64,000 nt of DNA from Patiriisocius sp047731265 (GCF_047731265.1 NZ_CP159835.1:62001-126000); one strand, 5' to 3'; positions 33,989-43,714 are shown, numbered from the stretch's first letter. A program made the numbers and translations. The notes: generated from the sequence alone by a model not told the origin.

Positions 33989-36900
33989 TTATGCGACCAC
34001 TTCTTCTTCCTTCTTTTCAGCTAATAAATCACTAGCTTTTTTCTTTACGGTATCATACATTACTGGTGTTGCAATAAATAGTGAAGAATAAGTACCTACA
34101 ACTACCCCTACGATTAATGCAAAGATTAATCCCCTAATAGATTCTGCGCCTATAAAGAAGATACAAAGCAATACTACCAAGGTAGTTAAAGATGTATTTA
34201 AAGTACGACTCAATGTACTATTCAAGGCCGAGTTAATCACTTTGCTAAATGCCCAATTAGGATTATCGTTAAAGTATTCACGTATACGGTCAAAAACAAC
34301 CACGGTATCGTTCAATGAGTATCCAATTACAGTCAAGATCGCTGCGATAAAACTTTGATCTATTTCCATACTAAATGGCATTATGTTTTGTGTTAATGAG
34401 AACACACCCAACACCAACAATACATCGTGGAATACTGCGACAACAGCACCTAAACTAAATTGCCATCTTCTAAATCGCAACAGAATATATAAGAACACTA
34501 CTATAAGAGAACCTAAAACTGCCCAGAATGAATCTTTCTTGATATCATCTGCAATGGTAGGACTCACTTTATAGTATTCCATTATTCCTGCTACTTTCTC
34601 GTCGTTGTCCCCTTTAAACTGCTCATACGTCATTCCGTCTGGCAAGTGAGACTTTACGCCATCATATAATAACAGTTGCATTTCCTCATCAACCGAAGTG
34701 CCAGTTTCATCTACTTTATATTTTGTAGTTACTTTTAATTGGTTATTACCACCGTAGGTTTTTGCCTCTGCACTGCCGTAGACAGCAATAAGGTCTTCTT
34801 GTACTTCAGCAGCATTTACATCTTGAGCAAAACGAACTGTATAGGTGCGTCCTCCAACAAAATCTACCCCTTGATCTAAGCTATTTATAGCCAAAGAAGC
34901 TAAACTCATCGTAACCAAAACTCCCGAAATGACATACGCAATTTTACGTTTTCCAAGGAAGTTAATGTTTACGTTCTTAAATAAATCCTTAGTAAGTGGC
35001 GTAGAAAAAGCCAACGGCTTTCCATTTTTAGTATACCCATCAATAAATAATCTTGTGATAAAGATTGCTGTAAACAAAGAAGTAAGAATACCTATTAATA
35101 AGGTAGTTGCAAATCCTTGGATAGGTCCCGTTCCAAATACTAAAAGAATTAAACCTGTTAAACCTGTTGTGATGTTCGCATCAAGAATAGAAGACAAAGC
35201 ATTTTGGAAACCATCTTTAATAGCATCTCTTTGTGCTTTTCCTTTTGCTAGTTCTTCTCGAATACGCTCAAAAATAAGTACGTTCGCATCTACCGAAATA
35301 CCAATCGTTAATACAATACCTGCAATTCCAGGCAATGTCAATACGGCGCCCAATCCAGCTAAAATTCCGAAGATAAACAAGATGTTTACTACCAATGCTA
35401 CATTGGCAAAAGCTCCTGCTTTACCATAGTATAGAATCATCCATATCAATACTAAAACTAAGGCAATGATAAATGAAATCATCCCACTACTAATTGCTTC
35501 TTGTCCTAATGTAGGCCCAACAACTTCTGCTTGAATAATGTCTGCAGATGCTGGTAATTTACCTGCACGCAATACATTTGCTAAATCTTGTCCTTCTAAA
35601 ATATTGAAGTCTCCCGTAATCTCACTACGACCTCCAGCAATACCTCCCGGTGATGTTACACCTGGCGCAGAGTATACGATATCATCTAATACAATTGCAA
35701 TCTGAGAAGTATTTTTATTAGCGTTCTTGGTCATTTCTTCCCAAATCTTAGCTCCTTTACCATTCATTTGCATTGATACTGCAACATTACTAAACTGGTC
35801 ATATGTTTGAGCAGCATCTGTAACCACACCTCCTGCAAGTGGCGGCGTCATATCTCTATTTCCTTTAATAGCATACAATCCTGTAGTGGTGATTGTTTCT
35901 CCTGTTGTAAGCTCAACATCTGATGGCTTTTCCCAAACAAATTTTGTAAAACGCTGCTCTGCTGGCAATAAAGAACGCACTTGTGGCATGCGTAAATAAC
36001 TATTAATCGTAGCGGTATCTTTTAACGCGAAGGTTGCAATTACTGGTCTTCCTTGGAACCCTTGCGAAACCATTTTAGAGAATACCGGATTTGTTACTGA
36101 AACATCTGCAACTTCCTCATCAAGGTTCTCGCCATCTAATAATTCGCTAATATCATCATCTACGGTTTGAGTAGTATCTTTAACTACTTCCTCCGTTTCT
36201 GGAGCAGCAGCTTTGTTTATCTCGGCTACTTTAGCATCCATTTGGCTTAAAAAACCAACCATATCTTCAAACTTATAAACATCCCAAAATTCTAATTGAG
36301 CTGTTTGCACTAAAAGTCCTGTTACACGACCTACATCCTTCGCTCCCGGTAATTCAACTAATACACGTGCTGAATTTCCCAAACGTTGTAGGTTAGGTTG
36401 TGTTACCCCAAACTTATCAATACGCTTGCGTAATACCTCAACGGCTGAAGTAATAGACTCATCAATTTTACGATCAATCACCTTTTTAACCTCGTCATTG
36501 TCCATCGACGCATCTAAATCATCTTCTAAATTTTTATTGAAGAAAATATCTGGTGACGCCAATTTATTTTCACCCGGCAATGCTTCAAATGATTCGTAAA
36601 AAGACTCTAAATAGGTTTCTTGCTCTTCTGTCTGACGTTGGTCTGCAGCGGCAAGTGCCTGATTAAAAGCTGGGTCTTTAGTGTTATTTGCCAGACCAGC
36701 AAGGATATCTTTTACCGAAATTTGTAAAATAACATTGATACCACCTTTAAGGTCAAGCCCTTTGTTTAGCTCTTTTTCTTTAGCCGTTTTATAATCAATC
36801 CCCATCATTATTGGTAGATTAGATACGCTGTCAAGATACGCTACTTCTGCGGCAGCTCTTTCGCTAGGTTGGTCTTTAGAAAATTTACTGCTAGCATACG

Positions 36901-37009
36901 CTGCTGCGTCATCTTCTACATTGTTTGCTAAGTATGTGAATGATAATTGGTATAAACTTACCAATCCAAACAATACGGCAAAAACTATAATTAATCCTTT
37001 GTTTTGCAT
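33989..37009 (-). CDS. secDF: Fused protein translocase subunits SecDF
   Basis: SecDF is an inner-membrane proton-driven motor that helps SecYEG export proteins. This 1006-residue fusion has a SecD half with a first transmembrane helix, a large periplasmic region (P1 domain around residues 180-250 with EVLRKRIDKFGVTQP and ARVLVELPGAKD), then the conserved GISVDANVLIFERIREE membrane core. The SecF half follows (about residue 670 on), with VDFVGGRTYTVRF, SLNDTVVVFDRIRE and a final membrane bundle. Fusion of SecD and SecF is normal in Bacteroidota. It lies 155 bases downstream of a secreted protein that carries a SecD-like motif, on the same strand. Confidence 0.97.
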   Translation of the reverse strand: MQNKGLIIVFAVLFGLVSLYQLSFTYLANNVEDDAAAYASSKFSKDQPSERAAAEVAYLDSVSNLPIMMGIDYKTAKEKELNKGLDLKGGINVILQISVKDILAGLANNTKDPAFNQALAAADQRQTEEQETYLESFYESFEALPGENKLASPDIFFNKNLEDDLDASMDNDEVKKVIDRKIDESITSAVEVLRKRIDKFGVTQPNLQRLGNSARVLVELPGAKDVGRVTGLLVQTAQLEFWDVYKFEDMVGFLSQMDAKVAEINKAAAPETEEVVKDTTQTVDDDISELLDGENLDEEVADVSVTNPVFSKMVSQGFQGRPVIATFALKDTATINSYLRMPQVRSLLPAEQRFTKFVWEKPSDVELTTGETITTTGLYAIKGNRDMTPPLAGGVVTDAAQTYDQFSNVAVSMQMNGKGAKIWEEMTKNANKNTSQIAIVLDDIVYSAPGVTSPGGIAGGRSEITGDFNILEGQDLANVLRAGKLPASADIIQAEVVGPTLGQEAISSGMISFIIALVLVLIWMILYYGKAGAFANVALVVNILFIFGILAGLGAVLTLPGIAGIVLTIGISVDANVLIFERIREELAKGKAQRDAIKDGFQNALSSILDANITTGLTGLILLVFGTGPIQGFATTLLIGILTSLFTAIFITRLFIDGYTKNGKPLAFSTPLTKDLFKNVNINFLGKRKIAYVISGVLVTMSLASLAINSLDQGVDFVGGRTYTVRFAQDVNAAEVQEDLIAVYGSAEAKTYGGNNQLKVTTKYKVDETGTSVDEEMQLLLYDGVKSHLPDGMTYEQFKGDNDEKVAGIMEYYKVSPTIADDIKKDSFWAVLGSLIVVFLYILLRFRRWQFSLGAVVAVFHDVLLVLGVFSLTQNIMPFSMEIDQSFIAAILTVIGYSLNDTVVVFDRIREYFNDNPNWAFSKVINSALNSTLSRTLNTSLTTLVVLLCIFFIGAESIRGLIFALIVGVVVGTYSSLFIATPVMYDTVKKKASDLLAEKKEEEVVA

Positions 37010-37164
37010 TATTTATTTATTTTAAGTCAAATTTTTGATCCCGCGAATGTAAAATTTACGCATCAATTTGACAATGAATTCTATGATTATATTGTGATTC
37101 TTTGATTTCTACTGAAATGTAGAACCTCCCAAATACATCTAGGGATTTAGATACCTTATAAGTA

Positions 37165-37779
37165 TTAAGATATGAGTCCTGCGGAAGGCCCGGCCCTCAC
37201 TTCGGGAATGCTATAGTCTGCATTCTGTAAACTGAAACCATTTTTGCGATACCAATTATAAGCAACCGAATTGACCTCTTTTCTTTCCGAAATGATTAAT
37301 GTGGCGACCGAAAGATAAACGTCAGGATTAAAAAACCGAACTACTTTAGTCGTCTGTTCAACAAGAGTACCTGCAAGATCTGATTCAAAATCTCCATTTT
37401 GTTGTATTTCAGTAATATCAAGTTGGTAGGCTATGGGAAGACTTTCAGTATCTCTGTTATTAGTATTGTTAGCGGTTTGTCCAAATTGAAATAGTGTTTC
37501 AGTAGAAAAAACACTTTTGATTGAGACGACATCGACCGTACTGTAATAGGAAATTTTTAGACCACCGTTCGTAGTTTCTTGAACTTGGATTTGAGAAGCC
37601 CCAAGGTCTTGCAACTTCATTTTTATAGTAGCAATAGCACTTTGTGCTTCCTCCAATGTTACGCTATCCTCAGAAAATTGTATGACAATTTCTTGATTAG
37701 CAACCGTTGGCTCAACAAAACTTATACCGGCTATAGCCAGTATAAAAAGAAAGGATCGTATGTACCATTTGATTTGCAC
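37165..37779 (-). CDS. Secreted protein with SecD P1-like region, unknown function
   Basis: A signal peptide or anchor (about residues 8-27) precedes a 180-residue exported protein of no family I can name. Residues about 40-100 (AIATIKMKLQDLGASQIQVQ, then LKISYYSTVDVVSIKSVF and TLFQFG) follow the same order of key residues as the P1 region of SecD (LRKRIDKFGVTQPNLQ, then RVLVELPGAKDVGRVTGLL and QLEFWD). The second half (from LPIAYQLDITEI to the C-terminus RAGPSAGLIS) shows nothing familiar. It lies between mdh and secDF, all on the minus strand, so it may be expressed with secDF. The resemblance is by eye and needs a profile comparison. Confidence 0.6.
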   Translation of the reverse strand: MQIKWYIRSFLFILAIAGISFVEPTVANQEIVIQFSEDSVTLEEAQSAIATIKMKLQDLGASQIQVQETTNGGLKISYYSTVDVVSIKSVFSTETLFQFGQTANNTNNRDTESLPIAYQLDITEIQQNGDFESDLAGTLVEQTTKVVRFFNPDVYLSVATLIISERKEVNSVAYNWYRKNGFSLQNADYSIPEVRAGPSAGLIS

Positions 37780-37897
37780 GCGCCAAATATAATTAAATAG
37801 AACCCAATAAAAAACCTCAAAAGGTCTTTATCCTATATCCAAGGCTTTGGAGTACAAGGGACGACTTTTAAGGTTTAAACTATTATAAACTGAAAAT

Positions 37898-38824
37898 CTA
37901 CAAATCCAACAATCCATTGGTTTTAGAAACTCCTTCAGCACTTTCTTTCATATGTGCCATTTCGGCATCAGTCAGATCGATTTTTACGATTTCTTCAATA
38001 CCATTTTTTCCCAATATTACTGGAACTCCAATACAAAGATTACTCAAACCGTACTCACCATCTAGTAATACGGAGCAAGGGTACATTTTCTTTTGATCAC
38101 AGGCAATTGCTTGAACCAATCCTGAAACCGCAGCTCCTGGTGCATACCAAGCAGACGTACCTAATAAACCAGTAAGTGTAGCGCCACCCACCTTTGTATC
38201 TTCCATCACTTGATTTAACCTTTCTTCAGAAATAAATGCGCTTACTGGCACAGAATTTCTAGTAGCCAAACGTGTTAAAGGCACCATTCCTTTATCACTA
38301 TGGCCTCCAATTACCATTCCATCAACATCACTAATTGGAGCCTCTAAGGCCTCTGCTAGGCGATATTTGAAACGTGCACTATCTAGTGCTCCACCCATAC
38401 CTATAATTCTGTTTTTTGGCAAACCAGTTACTTTATGAGCCAAATAAGTCATTGTATCCATTGGATTACTTACAACAATCAAAATTGTATTTGGCGAGTG
38501 CTCCACTAGACTTGTTGAGACCGCTTTTACAATACCTGCGTTAATACCAATTAACTCTTCTCGAGTCATTCCAGGTTTTCTAGGAATTCCACTGGTAATT
38601 ACACAAATATCACTATTTGCAGTTTTACTGTAATCATTTGTAGACCCTACAATACGTGTATCAAAGCCGTTTAATGAAGCAGTTTGCATCAAATCCATTG
38701 CTTTCCCCTCGGCGTAGCCTTCTTTGATATCTAATAATACAACTTCACTTGCAAAATCTTTAATGGCAATGTACTCTGCACAACTTGCGCCAACGGCACC
38801 TGCACCTACAACTGTTACTTTCAT
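37898..38824 (-). CDS. mdh: Malate dehydrogenase (LDH-like type)
   Basis: This TCA-cycle enzyme interconverts malate and oxaloacetate with NAD. The Rossmann motif VVGAGAVGASCAEY is at the N-terminus. The substrate arginines are in IPRKPGMTREEL (Arg82, Arg88), and the catalytic His175 is in GGHSDKGMVPL. The RKPGMTR motif marks malate rather than lactate specificity. Length (308 aa) is that of the tetrameric LDH-like malate dehydrogenases. The gene is preceded by a -7 box at 38.92 kb. Confidence 0.96.
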   Translation of the reverse strand: MKVTVVGAGAVGASCAEYIAIKDFASEVVLLDIKEGYAEGKAMDLMQTASLNGFDTRIVGSTNDYSKTANSDICVITSGIPRKPGMTREELIGINAGIVKAVSTSLVEHSPNTILIVVSNPMDTMTYLAHKVTGLPKNRIIGMGGALDSARFKYRLAEALEAPISDVDGMVIGGHSDKGMVPLTRLATRNSVPVSAFISEERLNQVMEDTKVGGATLTGLLGTSAWYAPGAAVSGLVQAIACDQKKMYPCSVLLDGEYGLSNLCIGVPVILGKNGIEEIVKIDLTDAEMAHMKESAEGVSKTNGLLDL

Positions 38825-38923
38825 CTGTGTTTAATTTATGGTTTAAAATTTATTATTTGTGGTTGCTTTTTTCTGAATAAAAATATCCAATAAAAATTAA
38901 AAATATATTTAAAAAATGCGATG

Positions 38924-38931
38924 CAAAAGTA
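38924..38931 (-). promoter_or_regulatory. Probable -7 promoter element of mdh
   Basis: TACTTTTG on the minus strand is an exact TAnnTTTG match about 100 bases upstream of the mdh start codon. No TTG is found at the expected 19-base distance, so support is partial. Confidence 0.45.
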
Positions 38932-39034
38932 CGTATTATCGCCGTTATTTTGAAGTAGATAGCTCATAAATTTAAGCTAAAATGCCAAACCGAATACAGT
39001 AATCAAAACACGAATTTTAAAAAAGACTACACAT

Positions 39035-39069
39035 AAAAAAGCATCCGTCGCGACGGATGCTTTTTTTTT
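39035..39069 (-). terminator. Terminator of gyrB
   Basis: A perfect palindrome GCATCCGTCG/CGACGGATGC (39041-39060) is flanked by an A-run and a T-run. It lies 21 bases beyond the gyrB stop codon and would end its transcript before mdh. Confidence 0.9.
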
Positions 39070-39089
39070 ACAAAATCTATAAACTTTAC

Positions 39090-41030
39090 TTATGCATCAA
39101 TATTCGCATATTTTGCATTCTTCTCAATAAATTCTCTACGAGGTGGAACCTCATCGCCCATTAACATAGAGAACACTCTATCTGCTTCTGTACTACTATC
39201 AATAGTTACTTGGCGCAAGGTTCTAAAGCTAGGATTCATTGTAGTATCCCATAATTGGCTCGCATTCATTTCTCCAAGACCCTTATATCTTTGTATACCA
39301 GCACTTCCACCAAACTCTTCATTAAAGGCATCACGCTCTTCATCATTCCAAGCATATTTCTTTTTCGCCCCTTTTTTAACGAGATACAACGGTGGTGTTG
39401 CAATATATACATATCCATTCTCCACCAGTTCTTTCATATAACGGAAAAAGAACGTTAAGATTAATGTTGAAATGTGGCTTCCATCTACATCGGCATCACA
39501 CATAATAACTACTTTATGATATCGCAATTTTGTTAAATTAAGGGCTTTACTATCTTCTTCAGTACCTATGGTGACTCCTAATGCGGTAAAAATATTTCTA
39601 ATTTCTTCGTTTTCGAATACTTTGTGTTGCATTGCTTTTTCAACATTCAGGATTTTACCACGCAATGGTAAAATTGCTTGAAAATTACGATCACGTCCTT
39701 GCTTAGCAGTACCTCCTGCCGAATCTCCCTCGACCAAGAACACTTCACACTTTTCTGGATCTTGCTCTGAACAGTCACTTAGCTTACCTGGCAAACCACC
39801 ACCACTCATCACTGTTTTTCTTTGCACCATCTCACGTGCTTTACGCGCTGCATGACGCGCTGTAGCAGCAAGAATTACTTTTTGAACTATTGTTTTTGCA
39901 TCATTAGGATTTTCTTCTAAATAGTTTTCAAGCATTTCTGACACCGCTTGGCTTACTGCTGCAGAAACTTCTCTGTTTCCTAATTTAGTTTTTGTCTGTC
40001 CTTCAAACTGTGGCTCTTGCACTTTTACTGATACAATAGCTGTTAATCCTTCTCTAAAATCATCTCCAGCGATATCAAATTTAAGTTTATCCAACATTCC
40101 AGAAGCATCTGCATATTTTTTTAAAGTATGCGTTAAACCTCTTCTAAAACCACTCAAGTGTGTTCCTCCTTCGTGCGTATTAATATTATTTACATACGAA
40201 TGCAAATTTTCATTATATGAAGTATTGTACACCATTGCAACTTCTACAGGAATATCATTCTTTTCACCTTCCATCGAAATCACATCAGCAATCAACATCT
40301 CGCGATTGCTATCTAAGAATCTAATAAATTCTTTTAATCCTTCTTCACTATAAAAAGTTTCGCCCTTAAATTCGCCATTTTCTTCGGTAAACCTGCGATC
40401 TTCTATGGTTATTGTAATCCCTTTATTCAAGTAAGATAATTCCCGTAAACGACTGGCAAGCGTATCATAATTATACTCTACTGTTTGCTGAAAAATAGTT
40501 CCATCTGGTTTAAAAGTAACCAAGGTTCCACGCTCTTCTGTTTCACCTACAGACTTCACTGGGTATTGTGCTTTCCCTTTTTGATATTCTTGCTCGTATA
40601 TTTTTCCGTTGCGGTATACGGTTGCTTTTAAATCTCCAGAAAGCGCATTTACTACAGAAACCCCAACACCGTGAAGACCCCCTGAAACTTTGTAACTATC
40701 TTTATCAAACTTACCCCCGGCACCAATCTTGGTCATCACCACTTCAAGAGCACTCACCCCTTCTTTTTTGTGAATGTCTACAGGAATACCACGACCATTG
40801 TCTTTTACAGTGACGCTATTATCTTCATTAATCCAAACATTTATCGTATCACAATGACCTCCCATCGCTTCGTCAATGGAATTATCAACTACCTCATATA
40901 CCAAATGGTGCAAACCTCTTGTACCTACATCACCAATATACATGGATGGGCGCATGCGCACATGCTCCATTCCTTCTAATGCCTGAATACTATCTGCGCC
41001 GTAACTTCCTTTTTTCTGTTCTTCGCTCAT
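39090..41030 (-). CDS. gyrB: DNA gyrase subunit B
   Basis: GyrB supplies the ATPase and part of the cleavage core of DNA gyrase, which introduces negative supercoils. The GHKL ATPase motifs are EVVDNSIDEAMGGHC, DNGRGIPVD and GGLHGVGVSVVNALS. The TOPRIM motifs are EGDSAGGTAKQGRDR and IMCDADVDGSHI, and QRYKGLGEMN is the C-terminal gyrase signature. At 646 residues it lacks the insertion found in some enterobacterial forms, as is usual in Bacteroidota. ParE is the alternative, but the QRYKGLGEMN-ASQLWDTTMNP segment fits GyrB better. Confidence 0.96.
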   Translation of the reverse strand: MSEEQKKGSYGADSIQALEGMEHVRMRPSMYIGDVGTRGLHHLVYEVVDNSIDEAMGGHCDTINVWINEDNSVTVKDNGRGIPVDIHKKEGVSALEVVMTKIGAGGKFDKDSYKVSGGLHGVGVSVVNALSGDLKATVYRNGKIYEQEYQKGKAQYPVKSVGETEERGTLVTFKPDGTIFQQTVEYNYDTLASRLRELSYLNKGITITIEDRRFTEENGEFKGETFYSEEGLKEFIRFLDSNREMLIADVISMEGEKNDIPVEVAMVYNTSYNENLHSYVNNINTHEGGTHLSGFRRGLTHTLKKYADASGMLDKLKFDIAGDDFREGLTAIVSVKVQEPQFEGQTKTKLGNREVSAAVSQAVSEMLENYLEENPNDAKTIVQKVILAATARHAARKAREMVQRKTVMSGGGLPGKLSDCSEQDPEKCEVFLVEGDSAGGTAKQGRDRNFQAILPLRGKILNVEKAMQHKVFENEEIRNIFTALGVTIGTEEDSKALNLTKLRYHKVVIMCDADVDGSHISTLILTFFFRYMKELVENGYVYIATPPLYLVKKGAKKKYAWNDEERDAFNEEFGGSAGIQRYKGLGEMNASQLWDTTMNPSFRTLRQVTIDSSTEADRVFSMLMGDEVPPRREFIEKNAKYANIDA

Positions 41031-41455
41031 ATTTTATTATCCGACAAAGCGGATATTATTTTAATTAAATTCTCTATTTGTGTAGAAAATGATTTTAACA
41101 AACCCCTTCCAAAAAAAGACAGGCATCTTAAATTTCAACAAAACAACTTTGAAAACAACCTTAAATTAAACTTGATAAAGGTGTTCAAAAATCGTCGTTT
41201 TTCAAAGTAAAACAAATATAGCCAAACACATACTAAAATGAAGGGTTTAGAGCCATCACAAGCATCAAGTTATTAACAAGTTGTTGTGAAAAACAAGCCT
41301 TGATTTTGGTCTTCTCCAAAACATTCCTATCTGAAATGTTATGATACTACATCCCGTGCGACTTAAAGCCTTATTAAACCTTATTATTTTGGCATATTAT
41401 TAAGAATTCATCTTGAAAAAATCTACTATTTTTAAAAACTAAAAATAAATAAATC
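41031..41455. other. 425-base divergent intergenic region between gyrB and DUF2911 gene
   Basis: The gyrB side contains a -7 box TATATTTG on the minus strand (41213-41220), giving a leader of roughly 170 bases. A small hairpin ATCCG-CTTTGT-CGGAT lies about 10 bases before the gyrB ATG. No ORF is seen. The remaining AT-rich part probably holds the promoter of the DUF2911 gene, but I could not find a good consensus match. Confidence 0.5.
41213..41220 (-). promoter_or_regulatory. Probable -7 promoter element of gyrB
   Basis: TATATTTG on the minus strand matches TAnnTTTG. No TTG lies 17-23 bases upstream, so this is a partial match only. Confidence 0.4.
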
Positions 41456-42004
41456 ATGAAAAGAGTATCATTTACCTCATTAGTAATACTAGTCGCTATG
41501 TGTTATGGCACCACTGCCATTGCACAAAATTTTATAAGTCTCGATAAAAGCCCTATGGATATAGCATCATACCCATCTAGTTATAAGGTTTCAGACAAGT
41601 TGGTGCGTGTTGCGTATAGCAGACCTCAACTAAAAGATAGATCGCTTGAAAAACTTGCTCCTAATGATAAAATATGGAGAACCGGCGCTAATGAAGCTGC
41701 AGAGATCACGTTCTACACATCTATGATGCTAGGCGAAACTGAAATACAACCAGGAACCTATTCGCTTTTCACTATTCCTAACAAAGGATCTTGGACTGTA
41801 ATTGTAAATAAAGCTAGTAATAATTGGGGAACCTCTGGGTACGATGAAAAAATGGATGTTGCGCGTTATAAAGCTCCGGCAACTTCAGGGAATAAAAATG
41901 TAGAAGCGTTTTCAATTACATTTGACGAATCAAAAACAGGAGTTGACATGTTTATGGGTTGGGGAGATGTTGTTGTAACCGTTCCTTTTACAAAAGCAAA
42001 ATAA
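41456..42004 (+). CDS. DUF2911 domain secreted protein
   Basis: A signal peptide (about 1-24, ending TTAIAQ) precedes a DUF2911 domain filling the rest of the 182 residues. Family landmarks are VRVAYSRPQLKDR, IWRTGANEAAEITF, the PGTYSLFTIP strand and the NWGTSGYDEKMDVARY segment. The domain's biochemical role is not known; it is frequent in Bacteroidota periplasmic or outer-membrane-associated proteins. The gene stands alone, divergent from gyrB and followed by a hairpin at 42.07 kb. Confidence 0.88.
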   Translation: MKRVSFTSLVILVAMCYGTTAIAQNFISLDKSPMDIASYPSSYKVSDKLVRVAYSRPQLKDRSLEKLAPNDKIWRTGANEAAEITFYTSMMLGETEIQPGTYSLFTIPNKGSWTVIVNKASNNWGTSGYDEKMDVARYKAPATSGNKNVEAFSITFDESKTGVDMFMGWGDVVVTVPFTKAK

Positions 42005-42315
42005 GTTGAAAAATACTTAAGGCGTCTGCGCTACATTACGTAGGAAATAAGACTAAAAAATACGTTTCCTAAAAAGCCGCTTTGATGCGGCTTTTTTATT
42101 CGCTAGAAGTCGACTAGAGTTGGATTCTTGCAACGACATTTCAAGTAGTCAAAAGTCTTCCTTTCGAATTTTATTTTTGATGTTTCAATAAAACACCTTC
42201 CAAAATCAAGCTTCTCCCAAATCTCGGAAAATTTATAAACACAAAAATAGGCAGCCGCTAGGGTGAGAAGTGAGCTCGTAACTGAATAAAATTATTTAAT
42301 GAAGCGCTAATTTAT
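42005..42315. other. 311-base convergent intergenic region before queE
   Basis: It holds the terminator hairpin at 42071-42096 and otherwise AT-rich sequence without a supported ORF or further structure. Confidence 0.5.
42071..42096. terminator. Terminator between DUF2911 gene and queE
   Basis: Arms AAAAAGCCGC and GCGGCTTTTT with a 6-base loop form a 10-base-pair hairpin, flanked on the right by more T. It lies closer to the DUF2911 gene and would end that transcript; the A-run makes it usable from the other strand. Confidence 0.85.
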
Positions 42316-42984
42316 TTAAGGAATATTCAGATACTTGTGTGTTTGCAACGAAACCATCCAGGTAGGATTCGCCATTACATAATCAACGATTAACGGAATC
42401 ATTTTTTCACGCTTGCTCCATTCTGGCTGTAAGTATAAAATACAACGATCATTTACCTTTGCAGCCTGTTCTTCAGCAAACTTAAAATCATCTTTGTTAA
42501 AAATAATCACTTTTAATTCGTGTGCATTTTCATATACGGCAGGAGTAGGTAATTTTAGTTTTTTTGGAGAAAGACATATCCAATCCCAAGTACCTGTTAA
42601 TTGATAGGCGCCAGAAGTTTCTATATGCGTTTGCATGCCTTTTTCTTTCAAAAGAGACGTTAAAGGCCCCATATCCCAAGTTAAGGGCTTTCCCCCAGTC
42701 ACAACAATAGTTTTAGAATATTTTTCTGCATTTGCTGCTATCAAATCAATGGCAGTTGGAGGGTGAATTTCTGGATTCCAACTTTCCTTTACATCACACC
42801 AATGACATCCAACATCGCAACCACCAACTCGTATAAAATAAGCCGCAGTCCCTTTGTGATATCCTTCGCCTTGAATAGTATAAAATTCCTCCATTAAAGG
42901 AAGCATAGTACCTTGCCCAACCAATTCCTGAATTTCTTCTTTCAACATAGGCGGCAAAGATACATGATTGAACGGCTGTGCCAT
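42316..42984 (-). CDS. queE: 7-carboxy-7-deazaguanine synthase QueE
   Basis: QueE is a radical SAM enzyme that contracts 6-carboxytetrahydropterin to 7-carboxy-7-deazaguanine, for queuosine in tRNA. The cluster-binding motif is C-x3-C-x2-C in GGCDVGCHWCDVK (Cys56, Cys60, Cys63). MEEFYTIQGEGYHKGTAAYF before it is the substrate-binding start, and VVTGGKPLTWD is the GGE-like SAM motif with Lys in place of Glu. The second Met at residue 13 (MLKEEIQEL) may be the true start, because homologues begin a similar distance before the LPLMEEFY segment. The pathway's first enzyme, FolE, is encoded at 29.1 kb. Confidence 0.94.
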   Translation of the reverse strand: MAQPFNHVSLPPMLKEEIQELVGQGTMLPLMEEFYTIQGEGYHKGTAAYFIRVGGCDVGCHWCDVKESWNPEIHPPTAIDLIAANAEKYSKTIVVTGGKPLTWDMGPLTSLLKEKGMQTHIETSGAYQLTGTWDWICLSPKKLKLPTPAVYENAHELKVIIFNKDDFKFAEEQAAKVNDRCILYLQPEWSKREKMIPLIVDYVMANPTWMVSLQTHKYLNIP

Positions 42985-43102
42985 TCAATAAATCTCAAAT
43001 TTACCAGCTCCAAATTCCAATAATGAACTCCTCAATTTAAATCTCGATTCAACAATAATTATCATTACTAAGAAATTAAAATATTAAATACGTTCAGATT
43101 TA

Positions 43103-43615
43103 TTAAGTTTTGGAATTTGGAGTTTTGGAGTTTGCGCGAACTGCGACCACCTCGATTTCAATTTTAGCGCCTCTTGCTAATGCTTTCACAGCAAACGTTG
43201 TACGCGCCGGTTTTTGAGGAAAATAGGAAGCATAGATATTATTAAAAGCTGCAAACTCTTCAATATTATCTAGTAACACCATAACCTTCACCACATCTGC
43301 CATAACTAAGTTATGTTGTGATAAAACAGCCTTAATATTTTCAAGGGTTCGTTTTGTTTCGATGTCAATACCGCTAGAAACAAGTTCACGGGTGCTATGA
43401 TCCATTCCTATTTGTTCTGAAAGGTAAAATGTATTTCCTACTTGCCCAGCATCACTAAAGGGAGTTTCCGCTTTCTTAGGTTCGTGAGACGAATGATAAA
43501 CTACAAAATTAGGTTCTTCTTTAGTATTTTCACTAGCTATTGAAGGATTAGATTTATCCTAAATACAACTCAATAATACCACGAGAATTATGAATAAAAG
43601 CAATCTATATTTCAT
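43103..43615 (-). pseudogene. RidA-family lipoprotein gene interrupted by an amber stop
   Basis: From the ATG at 43613-43615 the frame reads MKYRLLLFIILVVLLSCI, a clean lipoprotein signal with lipobox LLSC, and then meets TAG (43559-43561, codon 19). The same frame continues with DKSNPSIASENT, FSDAGQVGNTFYLSEQIGMDH and the RidA (YjgF/UK114) core: DVVKVMVLLDN, PARTTFAVKAL with the family's catalytic Arg, and GAKIEIEVVAV. RidA proteins deaminate reactive enamines. An intact gene would give a lipid-anchored, periplasm-facing RidA of about 170 residues. The first internal ATG (43405) would miss the first strands and the signal, so I call it broken unless the stop is read through or an error. The C-terminal NSKTPNSKT is encoded by a TTTGGAATTTGG-type repeat. 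Confidence 0.75.
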
Positions 43616-43714
43616 AAACGGTAAAATTTAATGATAACCGAAATTATTAAAAGTAAAGTACACAAAATTTCAATAGCTAGGGTACAATTGTTACTTTTAT
43701 CCGAAATTTGAACG

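Noticed and set aside
34929..35429. 166-residue plus-strand ORF inside secDF
   Set aside because: It is a shadow of the membrane region of secDF and shows low-complexity codon mirroring only.
41038..41055. Small hairpin before gyrB as a riboswitch or attenuator
   Set aside because: The stem is only 5 base pairs, with no recognised aptamer features and no alternative pairing visible.
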